From Tistrella mobilis (GTDB taxonomy: Bacteria; Pseudomonadota; Alphaproteobacteria; Tistrellales; Tistrellaceae): a stretch of 64,000 bases of DNA. A program made the translations under genes and the position numbers. This document shows, one piece after another, positions 34,123-41,722 of this stretch. Numbering within the stretch: position 1 is the stretch's first letter; every line of letters begins with the position of its first letter. Location: the NCBI RefSeq assembly GCF_041468085.1, contig NZ_CP121015.1, positions 248,001-312,000 on the forward strand, written 5' to 3'. Below the pieces are notes generated by a model, which was not told where the DNA came from, ran no database searches, and saw only the letters and a list, made by a program, of their open reading frames with translations.

Positions 34123-34983
34123 TCACGCCCTTCCGAACAGGCCATAGGGACGCAGCAGGATGACCGCGGCCATGGCGCCGTAAATCATCAGGCTGGCACC
34201 CTGGGGCCAGATGCTGGTCATCAGGCTTTGCACCAGCCCCACCAGCAGCCCGCCGATCAACGCACCGCCGAACGACCCCATGCCGCCGATCACCACGGTG
34301 ACGAAGGCGATGCCCAGCACCTCGGTGCCGACGAAGGGATGGGCGCCGCGCAAGGGCGCCGACAGCACGCCGGCCAGCCCCGCCAGCGCCACACCCAGCG
34401 CGAAAGTGGCCGAGAACAGCCGGTAGATATTGGTGCCGAGCAGGGCCACCTGTTCCGGATTTTCGCTGCCCGCGCGCACCTTGGCGCCGAAGGTCGTGCG
34501 CTCCAGCAGCAGCCAGAGGGCGAAGCCGACCAGGGCCGCGAAGCCGATCATGAACAGCCGGTATTCCGGATAGGCGAAATTGCCGAAGCGGATCACGCCC
34601 TTCAGCATCTCGGGCGGCGGCACCGACTTGCCGACCGGACCCCAGATCATGATCGCGCTTTCCTGGATGATCAGCGCGATGCCCAGCGTGATCAGGATCT
34701 GGAAAGTGTGCGGCAGGTGATAGACCCGGCGCACCAGCACCCGTTCGGTGACCCAGGCGAGAGCGCCCGCGATCAGCGGCCCGGCCACCAGCGCCGCCCA
34801 GAAATTGCCGGTGGCGGCCACGACCGTGAAGCAGAGATAGGAGCCGACCAGGAAGAAGGCGCCATGGGCGAAGTTCACGAAATTGAGCAGGCCGAAGATG
34901 ATCGTGAGCCCCACGGAGGTGAGGAAATAGATCATCCCCAACCCCAGACCGTTCAGGATCTGGAAGAGGTAGACGTTGAGCAT
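34123..34983 (-). CDS. Branched-chain-type ABC transporter permease (LivH family)
   Basis: 286 residues from ATG 34983; the frame extends upstream to 35244 but crosses REP repeats and lacks coding character. Motifs: ILNGLGLGMIYFLTSVGLTIIFGLLNFVNFAHGAFF, TTFGAKVRAGSENPEQVALLGTN and FVTVVIGGMGSFGGALIGGL. Membrane channel subunit. Confidence 0.92.
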   Translation of the reverse strand: MLNVYLFQILNGLGLGMIYFLTSVGLTIIFGLLNFVNFAHGAFFLVGSYLCFTVVAATGNFWAALVAGPLIAGALAWVTERVLVRRVYHLPHTFQILITLGIALIIQESAIMIWGPVGKSVPPPEMLKGVIRFGNFAYPEYRLFMIGFAALVGFALWLLLERTTFGAKVRAGSENPEQVALLGTNIYRLFSATFALGVALAGLAGVLSAPLRGAHPFVGTEVLGIAFVTVVIGGMGSFGGALIGGLLVGLVQSLMTSIWPQGASLMIYGAMAAVILLRPYGLFGRA

Positions 34984-35122
34984 GGGTGACCGGTCTCCGA
35001 CAGCTGGTGCCGTTCGGTTGGGTGTCGAGGGGGAGGGGACCCTTGAGATGCGCACGCACGGTCTGTGTCCGGATGTCGATATGTCCGGCGCACCACTCGC
35101 CAGTCTCAGTACAACATCTATG

Positions 35123-35153
35123 CCGTCATCCCGGCGAAGGCCGGGATCCAGGT
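35123..35153 (+). repeat. REP-like palindromic repeat, copy 4
   Basis: CCGTCATCCCGGCGAAGG then CCGGGATCCAGGT; the downstream flank TTGTCTCCGCGC resembles that of copy 2. Faces copy 5. Confidence 0.85.
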
Positions 35154-35259
35154 TTGTCTCCGCGCCAGGAGCGTCGATCGATCCGCACGGATCGGGGTAG
35201 CCTGGCGGCCGACATACCCGTTCTCGCAAATGCCCGTCGTCCATTTCTGTGGAAGCCTG

Positions 35260-35289
35260 CCTGGATCCCGGCCTTCGCCGGGATGACGG
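35260..35289 (-). repeat. REP-like palindromic repeat, copy 5 (inverted)
   Basis: CCTGGATCCCGGCC-TTCG-CCGGGATGACGG, base-for-base identical to copy 2 over the hairpin. Confidence 0.85.
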
Positions 35290-35369
35290 CGGCTATTTTG
35301 AACAACCACGTGAAATGATGGTGCCGGGCATGTGCAGACGGCGGGATCGTCGACCTGGGCGCCCGGGGG

Positions 35370-35389
35370 GCGAAGGCCGGGATGACGAT
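35370..35389 (+). repeat. Partial REP-like repeat
   Basis: GCGAAGGCCGGGATGACGAT keeps only the right half of the palindrome. Confidence 0.6.
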
Positions 35390-35482
35390 ATTCGTGTTGT
35401 ACGGACGCCGGGAAAACCGGCGCCCGACATGTGCAGTCAGAGTGGTCCGACGACGTGTGTATCGGCAGGGGCGGCCTGCCGG

Positions 35483-36703
35483 TCAGGCCATCTTGCAGGC
35501 GATCTTATCCCCCTCGGGGAAGGATTTGCCCGACGAAATCAGCTCGGCCAGATCGTCTTCGTCGGTCCTGGCGGCGGCGGCCTTGCCCTTCAGCAGGTAA
35601 TAATCCTTGATCACCTGATGGTCGGCGGCGCGCACGGTTTCAGAGCCGGTGGGGCCGTCGAAACTCATGCCCGAAAGGGCAGCGCGGACCGCGGCGCCGT
35701 CGGTGGAGCCGGCCTTGGCGATGGCGTCCAGGATCACCTTCGTGCCGATATAGTCCGCCGCCAGCGGATAGTTGGCGGTGATGCCATAGGCCTCGCGCAC
35801 CCGGGCGACCAGCTTCTTGTTCATCGGGCTGTCGACCTGGTGCCAGTACTGGGCGCCCAGATACACGCCCTCGATCACGTCCGGGCCCAGCTCCTGGAAC
35901 TGGTCGAGACCGGCCGACCAGGCGAGCAGGATGGTCATCTGGCTCTTCAGGCCGAAATTCACCGCCTGGCGCAGGGCATTGGACGACTGGCCGCCGAAAT
36001 TCAGGATCAGCAGCACATCGGGCGCCGCCCCCATGGCATTGGTCAGATAGCCCGAGAATTCCTGTTCCTGCAGCGAATGATAGCTGTTGCCGACATGCTC
36101 GATGCCCTTCTCTTCGAAGATGCGCTTCGCATTGGCCAGCAGCGCCTCGCCGAAGACGTATTGGGGCGTGATGGTGTACCAGCGCTTCGCGTTCGGCATG
36201 CGCTCGATCAGCGGCCGGACGGTCTGCTCGATGGCGCCGAAGGTGGGGACCGACCAGCGGAAGGTGCCGGCATTGCAGTCGGTGCCGGTCAGCTCGTCGG
36301 CGCCGGCCGGCGTCATGAACACGCCGCCCGCCTTGTCGACCTCTTTGCCGACCGCGAGCGCCGAAGACGACAGCGTGCAGCCGTTGAAGAAGCGGGCGCC
36401 CTCCTGCTGGATGGCCTCCTGCACCTTGCGCACCGCCTTGCCGGCATTGCCTTCGGTATCGATCGCCTTGTAGGCGACGGGCGCGCCCAGCAGGTTGCCG
36501 TAATCCTGGATGGCGAGCTTCGAGCCCATGTCGGCGAATTTGCCATAGCTGGCAAAGGCGCCCGACAGCGACTTGACGCCGTGGATGGTGACCGCTTCGG
36601 CGGCGAGTGCGCGCCTGCGGATGATGGCGGGGGCGGCGAGCAGCGCGCCGGCGGCAAGGCCGCCCTTCAGCAGCGTGCGGCGGGTGGTGGTGATCATCGT
36701 CAT
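35483..36703 (-). CDS. ABC transporter substrate-binding protein (LivK/amide-binding type)
   Basis: 406 residues. A twin-arginine-like signal (TTRRTLLKGGLAAGALLAAPAII...ALAAEA) indicates periplasmic location. The mature domain starts VTIHGVKSLSGAFASYGKFADMGSKLA and continues with the two-lobed Peripla_BP_6 pattern, including a Cys pair region NGCTLSSSALA and TDCNAGTFRW. It presumably captures the amide that the downstream permeases import and the amidase hydrolyses. It lies between the GntR gene (186 bases upstream) and the permeases. Confidence 0.9.
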   Translation of the reverse strand: MTMITTTRRTLLKGGLAAGALLAAPAIIRRRALAAEAVTIHGVKSLSGAFASYGKFADMGSKLAIQDYGNLLGAPVAYKAIDTEGNAGKAVRKVQEAIQQEGARFFNGCTLSSSALAVGKEVDKAGGVFMTPAGADELTGTDCNAGTFRWSVPTFGAIEQTVRPLIERMPNAKRWYTITPQYVFGEALLANAKRIFEEKGIEHVGNSYHSLQEQEFSGYLTNAMGAAPDVLLILNFGGQSSNALRQAVNFGLKSQMTILLAWSAGLDQFQELGPDVIEGVYLGAQYWHQVDSPMNKKLVARVREAYGITANYPLAADYIGTKVILDAIAKAGSTDGAAVRAALSGMSFDGPTGSETVRAADHQVIKDYYLLKGKAAAARTDEDDLAELISSGKSFPEGDKIACKMA

Positions 36704-36889
36704 CGAGCCTCCATGTCACGTCCCGGGGCGTGTGGTCCGCCCCTCGGACCCTTTTTGATCGGAATACGTGGATTCCTCGGGTCATCCTCCGGTGCCGCCC
36801 GGTTCTGGTTCTGACATGACGCCGCGCGCTTCTCCCTGCGCGGGCTGCCGGTGCGGCAGGTGGTCGTCGTTTGAAAACCCGGCCGGGGC

Positions 36890-37681
36890 TCAGCCCGATC
36901 CGGGTTCCAGCAGGAAGCGGCGCGCGACCTCGGCTTCCAGCGCATCGAGGTGGTCTTCGGCGTCGCACATATGGTCCAGCATCAGCCGGCGGACCTCTGC
37001 CGCATCCTCGCGGCGGAAGGCCTCGATCAGCCGGCGGTGATAGTCGACATTGTTCAGGCCGAACTGCCGGCGTTCGGGCAGATAGACCTTTTTCAGCACG
37101 ACCACGTCGCGCAGCAGCTCGTTCAGGAACCGGCCCAGAAAGCCGAAGATCGGGTTCGGGCAGACATCGGCGAGCACGTTGTGGAAATCGATCTCGGCGA
37201 TGCGCTGAACGCGCTGTTCCTCTTCGGTCACCGGCTCATGGGCACAGAGGGCGATATTGGCTTCCAGCGCCTCGAAATCGGCGGGGCTGAGCCGGCCCAC
37301 CGCCAGCACCGCCACCTCGGGCTCGATCAGCTTGCGCAGGGCGTAGATCTGGTGGCCGTCGGGATGGCGGAACTGCAGGAAGTTGCGCAGGGCCCGCGAT
37401 GCGTGCTCGTGGGTCGGCCGGGCCAGCCAGGCGCCGCCGCCGGGCCCCGTGCGGCTGACCACCAGCCCCTCCACCTCCAGCCCTTTCAGCGCCTCGCGCA
37501 CCGTGCCCTTGGAACAGCCATGCAGCCGGATCAGCTCCGCCTCGCCGGGCAGCCTGTCGCCCGGCTTCAGCTGCTCGGTGACGATCCGGCGCTTCACATC
37601 CTCGACGATCAGCTCCGACAGCTTCGGGCGCCGCCGTGTGGGGGCGCTGCGCCTGCCGCCTGCCGATCGCCCTTCAGCCAT
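36890..37681 (-). CDS. GntR-family transcriptional regulator, FadR/FCD subfamily
   Basis: 263 residues. A basic N-terminal tail, then the winged helix (IVEDVKRRIVTEQLKPGDRLPGEAELIRLHGCSKGTVREALKGLEVEGLV, about 22-75), then an all-helical FCD domain with the metal-ligand pattern IDFHNVLAD...HRRLIEAFRRED...MLDHM. It probably controls the leftward transporter-amidase group that follows and responds to a carboxylate or amide. An AT-rich palindrome lies 20 bases before its start. Confidence 0.9.
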   Translation of the reverse strand: MAEGRSAGGRRSAPTRRRPKLSELIVEDVKRRIVTEQLKPGDRLPGEAELIRLHGCSKGTVREALKGLEVEGLVVSRTGPGGGAWLARPTHEHASRALRNFLQFRHPDGHQIYALRKLIEPEVAVLAVGRLSPADFEALEANIALCAHEPVTEEEQRVQRIAEIDFHNVLADVCPNPIFGFLGRFLNELLRDVVVLKKVYLPERRQFGLNNVDYHRRLIEAFRREDAAEVRRLMLDHMCDAEDHLDALEAEVARRFLLEPGSG

Positions 37682-37701
37682 GAGCCCGTCTCCGCATCGA
37701 T

Positions 37702-37723
37702 CCTATTTATTATGATAATTAGG
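37702..37723. promoter_or_regulatory. AT-rich palindrome upstream of the FCD-type GntR gene
   Basis: A 22-base imperfect palindrome, CCTA...TAGG at its ends with centre TTATTATGATAA, stands out as the only strongly AT-rich stretch nearby. It is 21 bases before the GntR start and could hold its -10 element and an autoregulatory operator. Confidence 0.45.
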
Positions 37724-37916
37724 CGCCTGTCGGGGCGAGGCTGTCAAGCGGGTCGCGCGGCGCGAGCCGTCGCATGGGCGCTCCATCCGAACGAGGGCCG
37801 TCACAGGCGAATCAGCGTGCAGAGGCGGTTTCAATGCGCAGGCCAATGAGGTATCGAGAGAGTCAGGGAAAGTGTGCGGTGGTGGGGCGATGTGTCCCCG
37901 GAACCGGAGTGCGATC

Positions 37917-38066
37917 ATGCGGACGGACAACATGCCTGCGGCGACAGAGACGGTCACCACCGTCAAACCCCGCATCTGGAGCCGACCGGTGCTGGAGGTG
38001 CTGTCGGCGGATAAGACCGCGTTCGGCAGCTCGGGTCTGGTCGACGGCTACGGCCGTGTTTCCTGA
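37917..38066 (+). CDS. Short WxRPxLEV peptide, paralog 1 (precursor-like)
   Basis: 49 residues with CGGAGTGCGATC before the ATG. It begins MRTDNMPA, like the two paralogs. A central block W-S-R-P-V-L-E-V-L-S-A-D-K-T-A is shared by all three, and the tail GSSGLVDGYGRVS keeps only the D-G/Gly pattern. No signal peptide or membrane helix. Short size, a conserved front and a variable glycine-rich tail are what a ribosomal peptide precursor would look like, but no modifying enzyme of a known class is adjacent. Function unknown. Confidence 0.7.
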   Translation: MRTDNMPAATETVTTVKPRIWSRPVLEVLSADKTAFGSSGLVDGYGRVS

Positions 38067-38249
38067 GCCGGTCGAGGGGCTTCAGCCTGCGCCTGAACCA
38101 GCCGATCCTGACCGCTCCACCTGAAGGAGCGCAGCCGCAGGGAAATGAACGTGAGCCTGTGGTTGCTGATCTTTGCCTGATGCGGTATCACCGAAGATCA
38201 TCGGTCGGCGGGTGTCGTCGATGAAGTGCCATTATGCTGGAGCGAGATG

Positions 38250-38387
38250 ATGCAGACGACCGCCATGCCCGTGACGACCGCCCCTGTTGATCGTGGTGCC
38301 TGGAGCCGGCCCGAGCTTGAGGTGCTGTCGGTGGACGAGACCGCGCTCGGTGCCGGCGCCGTGGATGACGGCTCCGGCCAGTCCTGA
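38250..38387 (+). CDS. Short WxRPxLEV peptide, paralog 2 (precursor-like)
   Basis: 45 residues from the second of two adjacent ATGs (38247/38250), chosen because MQTTAMPV lines up with the paralogs; GGAGCGAG precedes it. Core block W-S-R-P-E-L-E-V-L-S-V-D-E-T-A, then LGAGAVDDGSGQS. It lies in the duplicated unit whose downstream genes have decayed, yet its own frame is intact and its motif conserved, which argues that the peptide is still under selection. Confidence 0.7.
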   Translation: MQTTAMPVTTAPVDRGAWSRPELEVLSVDETALGAGAVDDGSGQS

Positions 38388-38441
38388 CCTTCGGCTCTGA
38401 TCGATCGGGAGAGATGCCGGGCTGATTGGGAGATCGCCTGC

Positions 38442-38515
38442 ATGGGCAGCCTGATCGACTTGCTGCGGCCACTCAGGGAACTGCTTGGTCGCCTTTTCTG
38501 TATGCCATGTTCTGA
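38442..38515 (+). pseudogene. Broken copy of the DUF5989 gene
   Basis: Starts MGSLIDLLRPL like the intact MNTVVELLRFL, but most of the middle is deleted and the frame shifts. The conserved end survives in another frame (38483-38515 reads AWSPFLYAMF-stop; intact AWAPFVYAVF-stop). Its length of 74 bases is not a multiple of three. Confidence 0.8.
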
Positions 38516-38584
38516 GCGGCATCACCGGCCTGTCCTGAACTGCCCGCCTCTGACTTGAACGCCACCGTCTGACCGGGGTGCGTT

Positions 38585-38811
38585 GCGTGATGCCTTCGAC
38601 CCGCTGGCGGATGAAACGCGGGCCGAGGGCATCCGGGTGGTCGTGGCCCGGCTCCCCGATACCAATGACTTCCGCACCTATGACTTCCTCCGTTCGCTGC
38701 TGAGAATGCGGCGGAGCACCGGGTGATGCCCGGCGATATCACCTCAACACCCGGGCCTTTGGCCGGATCGCAGACCGGCTGGCGCCGCTGCTCGCCGCAC
38801 CGGCCTCGTGA
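38585..38811 (+). pseudogene. Broken 3' fragment of the SGNH hydrolase gene
   Basis: Near-identical to the end of the intact gene at 40060-40350: DETRAEGIRV, LPDTNDF-RTYDF and the final FGRIADRLAPLLAAPAS region are readable, and both end CCGGCCTCGTGAGCC. The 5' two thirds are missing, about 60 bases after TATGACTTC are lost and frames shift. It shows the peptide-DUF5989-SGNH unit was duplicated and one copy decayed. Confidence 0.88.
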
Positions 38812-38998
38812 GCCCCGTCGGGCCCCGGTGCAGGGCGGGACGGCAGCGACCGATCCTGAGCGTTCCACTCAAACGGGTGGAGCCACAGGTGAATAAACGC
38901 TAACCACTGGTTGTCGGCGGACGGTCGATACGATATACCTCCGGGGGAGACGGCATGTTGTCGTCCGAGAGCTGTGATCAGTACCGGAGTTCACGACG

Positions 38999-39145
38999 AT
39001 GCAGATCGACAACATGCCCACGACCGCTGAGAAGGTTGCCGCTGCCGATCGCCATGCCTGGCACCGGCCGGTGCTTGAGGTGATGTCGGCGGAAGATACG
39101 GCGACCAACACCAATGTGACCAATGACGGAGCCGGCCAGTCCTGA
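38999..39145 (+). CDS. Short WxRPxLEV peptide, paralog 3 (precursor-like)
   Basis: 48 residues; CGGAGTTCACGACG before the ATG resembles the leader of paralog 1 (both have accGGAGT). It begins MQIDNMPT; core W-H-R-P-V-L-E-V-M-S-A-E-D-T-A, then TNTNVTNDGAGQS. It sits immediately upstream of intact DUF5989, SGNH and MBOAT genes (83 bases to the next start), so it heads a probable four-gene transcript and is the copy most directly tied to those enzymes. Confidence 0.75.
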   Translation: MQIDNMPTTAEKVAAADRHAWHRPVLEVMSAEDTATNTNVTNDGAGQS

Positions 39146-39227
39146 ACGATTGTCACGGCGGGACAGAGGGCATTCTGCCTGAACGCGGCAGTGCCGCAGC
39201 TTGGTGACGGGGGCGGAGCGGGCACCG

Positions 39228-39380
39228 ATGAACACAGTGGTTGAACTGCTGCGCTTCCTGTTCTCAGGCCGGTCGCGATTGGTCCTTATTCCATTCGTGG
39301 TGGTGCTGCTGCTTTTCGCGGTTGTTTTCGTGGCGGCGCAGGGGACCGCCTGGGCCCCCTTCGTTTACGCCGTTTTCTGA
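39228..39380 (+). CDS. DUF5989-type small membrane protein
   Basis: 50 residues, with GGGGCGGAG upstream. Amphipathic start VVELLRFLFSGRSR, a hydrophobic segment LVLIPFVVVLLLFAVVFVAA, and the family's typical AWAPFVYAVF end. DUF5989 genes are known mainly as neighbours of carbamoyltransferase, SxtJ-like and SGNH genes in envelope/polysaccharide-type loci; the role is unknown, perhaps a membrane adaptor. The SGNH gene starts 11 bases after its stop. Confidence 0.75.
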   Translation: MNTVVELLRFLFSGRSRLVLIPFVVVLLLFAVVFVAAQGTAWAPFVYAVF

Positions 39381-39390
39381 GCCGGTGACG

Positions 39391-40350
39391 ATGCGTCGCG
39401 TGATGCGTGCCCTGGTGCTGGTGCTGGTTGGCATCGGTTTCGGCTGTCTGGCCGGCGAAGGGCTGGTGCGGCTGGGCACTGCGAATCAGAAGAACTACGT
39501 CATAGAGATGTGGCGCTATGCGAAGCTGCTGAAGCGCCCGAGCGACGACCCGGCGGTCGGCCATGAACATGTGCCGGGCGCGTCTGCACGCCTGCAGGGT
39601 GTCGGGATCTCGATCAATTCGCTGGGACTGCGCGGGCCGGAGCCTGAACCCGGCCGGCCGGCGGTGGTGCTGGCGGGTGACAGCACGACGCTGGGCTGGG
39701 GTGTTGAGCAGGACGATACGCTGGCAGCCCAACTCGCCCGCCGTCTGGGTGACGACGTTCAGGTAGTGAATGCTGGCGTCGGCAATATGACCGTGCCGCA
39801 GATCGTGGCCCACTGGCTGGAGATCCGCCGGCGGATCGGCGACACCTTCCCCATCCGCACGGTGGTGCTGCTGCCGTCCTCCCGCACCGGTTTACCGCAG
39901 CCGGCGGGCGATGCCGGCTGGTTGGTGCGTCACAGCGAGCTGGCGGCGCTGGTCGCGACCTTCTGGGCCCAGGCGACCAGCGGCGCCGCCGGCCGCGACG
40001 AGATGATCGGCGCCTATCGCGCCGCCTGGACAGGTCCCGAAGGGCAGGCGCGCATAGCCGGTGCCTTCGACCGTCTGGCGGACGAAACACGGGCCGAGGG
40101 CATCCGGGTGATCGTGGCCCAGCTCCCCGATACCAATGATTTCCGCACCTATGATTTCGGTTTTCTCGCAGAAACCTCGGGGCGCGAAGCCGCGGCGCGA
40201 GGCTGGGAGTTTGTCGATCTCTATCCTTCATTCGCCGGTGAGAATGCGTCGGAGTACTGGGTGATGTCGGGCGATATTCACCTCAACGCCCGGGCCTTTG
40301 GCCGGATCGCCGACCGGCTGGCGCCATTGCTTGCCGCACCGGCCTCGTGA
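39391..40350 (+). CDS. SGNH/GDSL-type hydrolase, membrane-anchored
   Basis: 319 residues from ATG 39391 (39403 is an alternative). An N-terminal hydrophobic helix (RALVLVLVGIGFGCLAGEGLV) anchors or exports it. The catalytic serine block is LAGDSTTLGWGV (Gly96-Asp97-Ser98), NAGVGN follows as the Gly/Asn oxyanion blocks, and GDIHLNARAFG (Asp295/His297) near the end supplies the acid and base. Such proteins (AlgX/PatB-like) transfer or remove acyl groups on envelope polymers and commonly partner an MBOAT protein, which is encoded 16 bases downstream. Confidence 0.82.
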   Translation: MRRVMRALVLVLVGIGFGCLAGEGLVRLGTANQKNYVIEMWRYAKLLKRPSDDPAVGHEHVPGASARLQGVGISINSLGLRGPEPEPGRPAVVLAGDSTTLGWGVEQDDTLAAQLARRLGDDVQVVNAGVGNMTVPQIVAHWLEIRRRIGDTFPIRTVVLLPSSRTGLPQPAGDAGWLVRHSELAALVATFWAQATSGAAGRDEMIGAYRAAWTGPEGQARIAGAFDRLADETRAEGIRVIVAQLPDTNDFRTYDFGFLAETSGREAAARGWEFVDLYPSFAGENASEYWVMSGDIHLNARAFGRIADRLAPLLAAPAS

Positions 40351-40366
40351 GCCTCGTCCGGTCCGG

Positions 40367-41722
40367 ATGCTTTTCCAGCTGCCGAGCTTTTTCGTCTTCC
40401 TGGCGGCCTTCGCGGCCGGGCTGGCGCTTTGTCCCAGGCGGCTGGTGCTCGCCTATGTGTTCCTGGCCAGCCTGGTGTTCTATGCCTGGTGGTATCCGCC
40501 CTATACGGCCCTGATCCTGGGCTACGTGCTGGCTGCCTGGATCGGCGGCCGGCTGGTCCGGGCGCATTCCCGGCTGCTGCCGGCAGTGGTGGTGACGGTG
40601 CTGCTGCCGCTGCTGCTGTTCAAATACACCGATTTCGTGATGACGACGCTGGAAGAGGTGACCGGTGCCGGCCTGCCGCATCTCCATTGGGGCCTGCCGC
40701 TCGGCGTGTCTTTCGTCACCTTCTCGGTGATCAGCCTGCTGGTCGATACCGCAAAGCACCCGAAACGGCCCTTCCCGGGATTCGGCATCGTGGCGGTCTA
40801 TGTGACCTTCTTCCCGCATCTGATCGCCGGGCCGATCCTGCGCTTGCACAAGATGGTGCCGCGCCTGTCGAACATCCGGATCGATCGGGCGGCGTTCACG
40901 GCGAATGCCGGGCTGTTCGCCATCGGCATGATGAAGAAGGTACTGATCGCCGATCCGGTGGGGCTGTGGGTGGATGGTGCGATCGCCGATCCCGGGCAGC
41001 TGGGGGCGATCGACTCCTGGTTCGTGATGCTGGGCTTTGCCATCCAGATCTATTGCGATTTCAGCGCCTATTCCGACATGGCGATCGGGCTGGCCGGCAT
41101 GTTCGGCGTCACTTTCCCCGAGAACTTCCACAAGCCTTATGCCGCGACGTCGATGACCGAAGTCTGGCAGCGCTGGCATATGACCCTCAGCTTCTGGTTG
41201 CGGGATTATGTCTACAAATACCTTCGCGAGCCGTTGGGGCGCGTGCTCGCGATCCTGGGCACGATGGCGGTGTCGGGGCTGTGGCATGGTGCGGCCTGGA
41301 CCTTCGTGGTCTGGGGGCTGATCCACGGTACGATCATGATGCTGGAGAATCTGACCGGTCATGCCGACCGTGCCCGTCAGACCCGGGGCCTTGTCCGGGC
41401 GGGGTTCATCCTGGCGACCTTCGGCATCTGGACCGTGACTGCCACCTTCTTCCGGGCGCCGACGCTGGATGTGGCCTGGTCGGTGATCTCGGGCGGGTTC
41501 GGGGCCCGTGGCGCCGGTGCGTTGCCGGCAGAGGCCGCCCTGCTGACCGGCCTGATCCTGGTGACCCTGGCTCTGCATCCGCTGGATACGGTCGATCGGA
41601 TCCGCCGGGCAGCTGCCCGTGTGCCGGCGGCGCTGGCCCTGCCGGTGATTGCGGTGCTGGTCGCCGGCTGCGCGATGATTGCTGCCGGTCGTCCCCAGGC
41701 TTTCTTCTATTTCGACTTCTGA
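40367..41722 (+). CDS. MBOAT family O-acyltransferase
   Basis: 451 residues with about 11-12 membrane helices. MBOAT hallmarks: FFPHLIAGPILR, the CDFSAYSDMAIGLAGMFG block, NF--PY-A-S-TEVWQRWHMTLSFWLRDYVY (first active-site histidine region), and SGLWHGAAWTFVVWG with the catalytic histidine. Related to AlgI/DltB/PatA. It would move an acyl group across the inner membrane for transfer to an extracellular acceptor by the SGNH partner. Its last 16 bases overlap the end of the convergent SGNH gene. Confidence 0.92.
   Translation: MLFQLPSFFVFLAAFAAGLALCPRRLVLAYVFLASLVFYAWWYPPYTALILGYVLAAWIGGRLVRAHSRLLPAVVVTVLLPLLLFKYTDFVMTTLEEVTGAGLPHLHWGLPLGVSFVTFSVISLLVDTAKHPKRPFPGFGIVAVYVTFFPHLIAGPILRLHKMVPRLSNIRIDRAAFTANAGLFAIGMMKKVLIADPVGLWVDGAIADPGQLGAIDSWFVMLGFAIQIYCDFSAYSDMAIGLAGMFGVTFPENFHKPYAATSMTEVWQRWHMTLSFWLRDYVYKYLREPLGRVLAILGTMAVSGLWHGAAWTFVVWGLIHGTIMMLENLTGHADRARQTRGLVRAGFILATFGIWTVTATFFRAPTLDVAWSVISGGFGARGAGALPAEAALLTGLILVTLALHPLDTVDRIRRAAARVPAALALPVIAVLVAGCAMIAAGRPQAFFYFDF

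Larger units (their letters stand above)
34984..35482. other. 499-base spacer with three REP-like repeats
   Basis: No gene seen. It contains copies at 35123-35153 and 35260-35289 facing each other, and a partial copy at 35370-35389. It separates the binding-protein gene from its permease genes, and such repeats often tune mRNA stability, which could let the binding protein accumulate to a higher level. Confidence 0.65.
38104..38868 (+). repeat. Diverged tandem duplication bearing the peptide genes
   Basis: GATCCTGACCGCTCCAC (38104-38120) recurs as GATCCTGAGCGTTCCAC (38852-38868), marking the ends of one unit with a period near 750 bases. The unit holds peptide 2, a broken DUF5989 and a broken SGNH gene; the intact versions follow from 38999. 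A remnant of the same flank follows peptide 1. Confidence 0.75.

Noticed and set aside
37917-39145. Calling the three peptides a lasso-peptide cluster
   Set aside because: The leader-like motif and Gly-to-Asp spacing are suggestive, but no lasso cyclase, PqqD-type element, peptidase or ABC exporter is in the window and peptide 3 lacks the Gly.
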